Of a stretch of DNA of 7,277 nt, positions 5,780-7,277 are shown piece after piece. Numbering within the stretch: the first letter of the stretch is position 1; every line of letters starts with the position of its first letter. Origin of the DNA: Limnohabitans sp. (GTDB lineage Bacteria; Pseudomonadota; Gammaproteobacteria; Burkholderiales; Burkholderiaceae_C); NCBI GenBank assembly GCA_015657605.1, contig JACDQO010000055.1:1-7277 (forward strand). Direction: 5' to 3'. Both the position numbers and the translations under genes were made by a program. The notes under the pieces are model-generated. The model saw only the letters and a program-made list of their open reading frames with translations, was not told where the DNA came from and searched no databases.

Positions 5780-6756
5780 TCGCGGATCTTGGCAAAGTCA
5801 ACGATGCGCTGGTACTTGGCGGTCTCCTCGCGCAGGAACTTGTTCATGTCGACCGCGCCTTGGGCCACGGCCGAGCCGGAGGCTTCAAGCTTGCTGCGCA
5901 ATTCGGGGTTTTGCAGGGCATCGGCCAAGCCCTTTCTGAGTTTGGCGGCCACCGGTTCAGGCAGTTTGCCAGGTGCCATCAGCACAAACCAGGTGCTGAT
6001 GTCGGTGTTTTTGAGTGCAGGGTGCTCGGCCAGCGCGGGAATTTCAGGCGTGACTTTGGAACGGTTCTTTTCGCTGGTGCCCAAGGCCACCACCTTGCCG
6101 CTGCGGATGTGGGGCAGGCCGCTGGAGAGCACAAACACGCCAAACTCCAGGTTGCCGCCGATCAGGTCGGTGGCCAAAGGTGCCACACCGCGGTAAGGAA
6201 TGTGCGTCATGAAGATGCCCGCTTGCTCCTTGACCATTTCACCGGCCAAATGCAGCGAAGTGCCCACGCCCGAGCTGCCGTAGCTGAAGCGGCCCGGGTT
6301 GGACTTGGCCAGCTTGATGAACTCATCGGTGGTTTTCACACCCATCTTGGGCGATGCCACCAGCACCAAGGGCTGCGAGGCGATCAGCCCAATCGGGGTG
6401 AAGTCCTGCCAGCTGTACTTGATGGTGGGCGAGACCAGCCGGTTGATGGCCACTTCGTTGTTCGCGCCCACCAGCAGGGTGTAGCCATCCGGTGCGGCAT
6501 TGAGCACCTTTTGCGCACCGATGGCGCCACCCGCACCACCGATGTTCTCGACCACGACCGTGGCGTTCAGGCTCTTGGCCAGCGCGGCGGCCACCACGCG
6601 CCCGGTCAGGTCGGTGCTGCCACCCGGCGGGTAACCGACCACGATGTTGATGGGCTTGGAGGGGTAGTTGTCGGTCTGGGCATAAGCCAAGGGGCTGACG
6701 GCAGCCAATGTGCAGGCCAGGAGACCCAGGATGCGTCGCACGGCAGGGGTGTTCAT
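5776..6756 (-). CDS. Bug/TTT-family periplasmic substrate-binding protein (second copy)
   Basis: This is a 326-residue periplasmic receptor of the TctC/Bug class. The signal peptide has VRR at residues 6-8, a hydrophobic core to about 24, and a signal peptidase I site after AYA at 24-26. LLAC at 12-15 resembles a lipobox, so lipoprotein anchoring cannot be fully excluded. The mature start shows the hallmark YPSKPINIVV. GYPPGGSTDLTGR at 41-53, with Asp49, is the classic first ligand loop. GGAGGAIGA, PDGYTLL, YGSSGVGTSLHL at 159-170 and HIPYRG at 185-190 complete the family pattern. ATG 6756 was preferred over ATG 6771 because AAAGAG lies six bases before it and nothing SD-like precedes the upstream ATG. 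It shares an ATGA overlap with the downstream deacylase, so receptor and enzyme are probably made together, and the ligand may be the deacylase substrate or a related acyl amino acid. It differs clearly from the first copy throughout, so it is a paralogue, not a recent duplicate. No TctA/TctB is in view. Confidence 0.94.
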   Translation of the reverse strand: MNTPAVRRILGLLACTLAAVSPLAYAQTDNYPSKPINIVVGYPPGGSTDLTGRVVAAALAKSLNATVVVENIGGAGGAIGAQKVLNAAPDGYTLLVGANNEVAINRLVSPTIKYSWQDFTPIGLIASQPLVLVASPKMGVKTTDEFIKLAKSNPGRFSYGSSGVGTSLHLAGEMVKEQAGIFMTHIPYRGVAPLATDLIGGNLEFGVFVLSSGLPHIRSGKVVALGTSEKNRSKVTPEIPALAEHPALKNTDISTWFVLMAPGKLPEPVAAKLRKGLADALQNPELRSKLEASGSAVAQGAVDMNKFLREETAKYQRIVDFAKIRE

Positions 6757-6878
6757 TGCAGACTCTTTCATGAGGGGAAAAAAGACATTGTGTCTGAGTC
6801 AGGCCCTCTTGGATGTCAAGTGGAGCAACATGGCTTGCTTTTTCGGCGCCTCTGAGCGGGGGCGGTCTGCCAGACCTG

Positions 6879-7277
6879 TTAGCTTGTGCGCACCGGCATG
6901 ATGTGCAAGGCCGCCGGTGCGATCTGCAACTGAACCCAGCCGCCAGAACCGACCTGCAAACGCTGCAGCAGGCGGCTGGTCAAGTTCAAGGTGATGGTCT
7001 GGCCGGGCAAGGCTTCGGGCTTGAGTGTGCACAGGCTGATTTCGCCCAGCGACAAGACCTCCAGCAGCTGGCAGCGCAAGCGGGTGTGACCCGGCTGGAC
7101 CGCACTGTGCGGCTCGCCGTCGGCCAGAACGTCCACCTGTTCCCCGTTCAGCACCCACGTCACGCGGGTGCCGTCGTCGATCTTGTTTTTGTCAAAGACG
7201 GCCAGCGATAGACCGGCGTCTGACGACGCCGCATCGGTCCATTGCAAGCGCCCCCAGCCGGCTGGGTCCTTGAAAAA
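6879..7277 (-). CDS. ABC transporter ATP-binding protein, C-terminal TOBE-like region, partial (N-terminus beyond window)
   Basis: The final 132 residues of a protein read openly from the right edge to TAA 6881-6879. The visible part is a beta-rich tail. It begins FFKDPAGWGRL and includes VQPGHTRLRCQLLEVLSLGEISLCTL, an LPGQTITLNLTSRLL segment and VQLQIAPAALHIMP near the end. This arrangement resembles the regulatory TOBE domain after the nucleotide-binding domain of ABC-importer ATPases of the CysA/PotA/MalK type, where a strand near the end often reads like LHxMP. The Walker A, signature and Walker B motifs would lie outside the window, so the ATPase assignment is an inference from the tail only, and the transported solute cannot be named. 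It is on the same strand as the second Bug gene, 122 bases upstream of it. No terminator is visible in that gap, so readthrough is possible. Confidence 0.55.
   Translation of the reverse strand, partial: FFKDPAGWGRLQWTDAASSDAGLSLAVFDKNKIDDGTRVTWVLNGEQVDVLADGEPHSAVQPGHTRLRCQLLEVLSLGEISLCTLKPEALPGQTITLNLTSRLLQRLQVGSGGWVQLQIAPAALHIMPVRTS

Noticed and set aside
6787..6819. Perfect -35 hexamer TTGACA on the minus strand (6819-6814) upstream of the second Bug gene, followed by CACAAT (6792-6787).
   Set aside because: The spacer is 21 bases, too long for a normal sigma70 promoter, and nothing resembling a -10 lies at 16-18 bases. It may still matter, but the pair is not supported as a promoter.
6864..6876. 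Short inverted repeat GGTCTG-C-CAGACC just beyond the end of the TOBE-like gene, as a terminator or operator.
   Set aside because: A one-base centre prevents a stable full hairpin, no T tract follows on the minus strand, and similar GGTCTGG words occur elsewhere in this GC-rich DNA.

Overview
The window is about 60% GC and gene-dense. It reads as a chromosomal segment of a betaproteobacterium, most likely Burkholderiales and probably Comamonadaceae (Limnohabitans/Rhodoferax-like). The lineage is inferred from two Bug-type substrate-binding proteins of the tripartite tricarboxylate transporter (TTT) class, a class greatly expanded in that group, together with base composition and the style of the conserved proteins. 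There is no rRNA, tRNA, CRISPR array, insertion sequence or phage gene. No gap between genes exceeds 200 bases.

Layout, left to right. (1) Bases 1-690, minus: N-terminal two thirds of a class I DAHP synthase (AroG type), cut by the window edge. (2) Bases 804-1410, plus: a DUF502/COV-type membrane protein with a broken reading frame. (3) Bases 1468-1934, plus: a DUF3237 protein whose frame is broken in a run of eight C just after the start codon. (4) Bases 1975-3213, minus: a DadA-like FAD-dependent amino acid oxidoreductase, convergent with (3). (5) Bases 3412-4434, plus: the first Bug/TTT periplasmic binding protein, divergent from (4). (6) Bases 4520-4654, plus: a 44-residue single-pass membrane protein with its own -10 element upstream and a strong hairpin terminator downstream (4702-4742). 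(7) Bases 4809-5779, minus: an aspartoacylase/succinylglutamate desuccinylase family hydrolase, also frameshifted, with its start overlapping the stop of (8) in an ATGA. (8) Bases 5776-6756, minus: the second Bug/TTT binding protein. (9) Bases 6879-7277, minus: the C-terminal part of a protein that looks like the TOBE region of an ABC-importer ATPase, cut by the right edge.

The most coherent functional unit is (8)-(7): a periplasmic solute receptor translationally coupled to a zinc deacylase. This suggests capture of an N-acylated amino acid or similar amide and its hydrolysis inside the cell. The DadA-like enzyme and the other Bug protein form a divergent pair with a similar catabolic flavour. 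Both Bug proteins are orphans here, because no TctA/TctB membrane subunit is present.

Three otherwise well-conserved genes each carry a frame break, and two of the breaks lie in short homopolymers. This pattern fits sequence or consensus error better than three independent pseudogenes, although the C8 tract could in principle be a slippage switch. I do not see a clear previously undescribed system. The most useful leads are the coupled receptor/deacylase pair, the small membrane protein locus and the C-tract.
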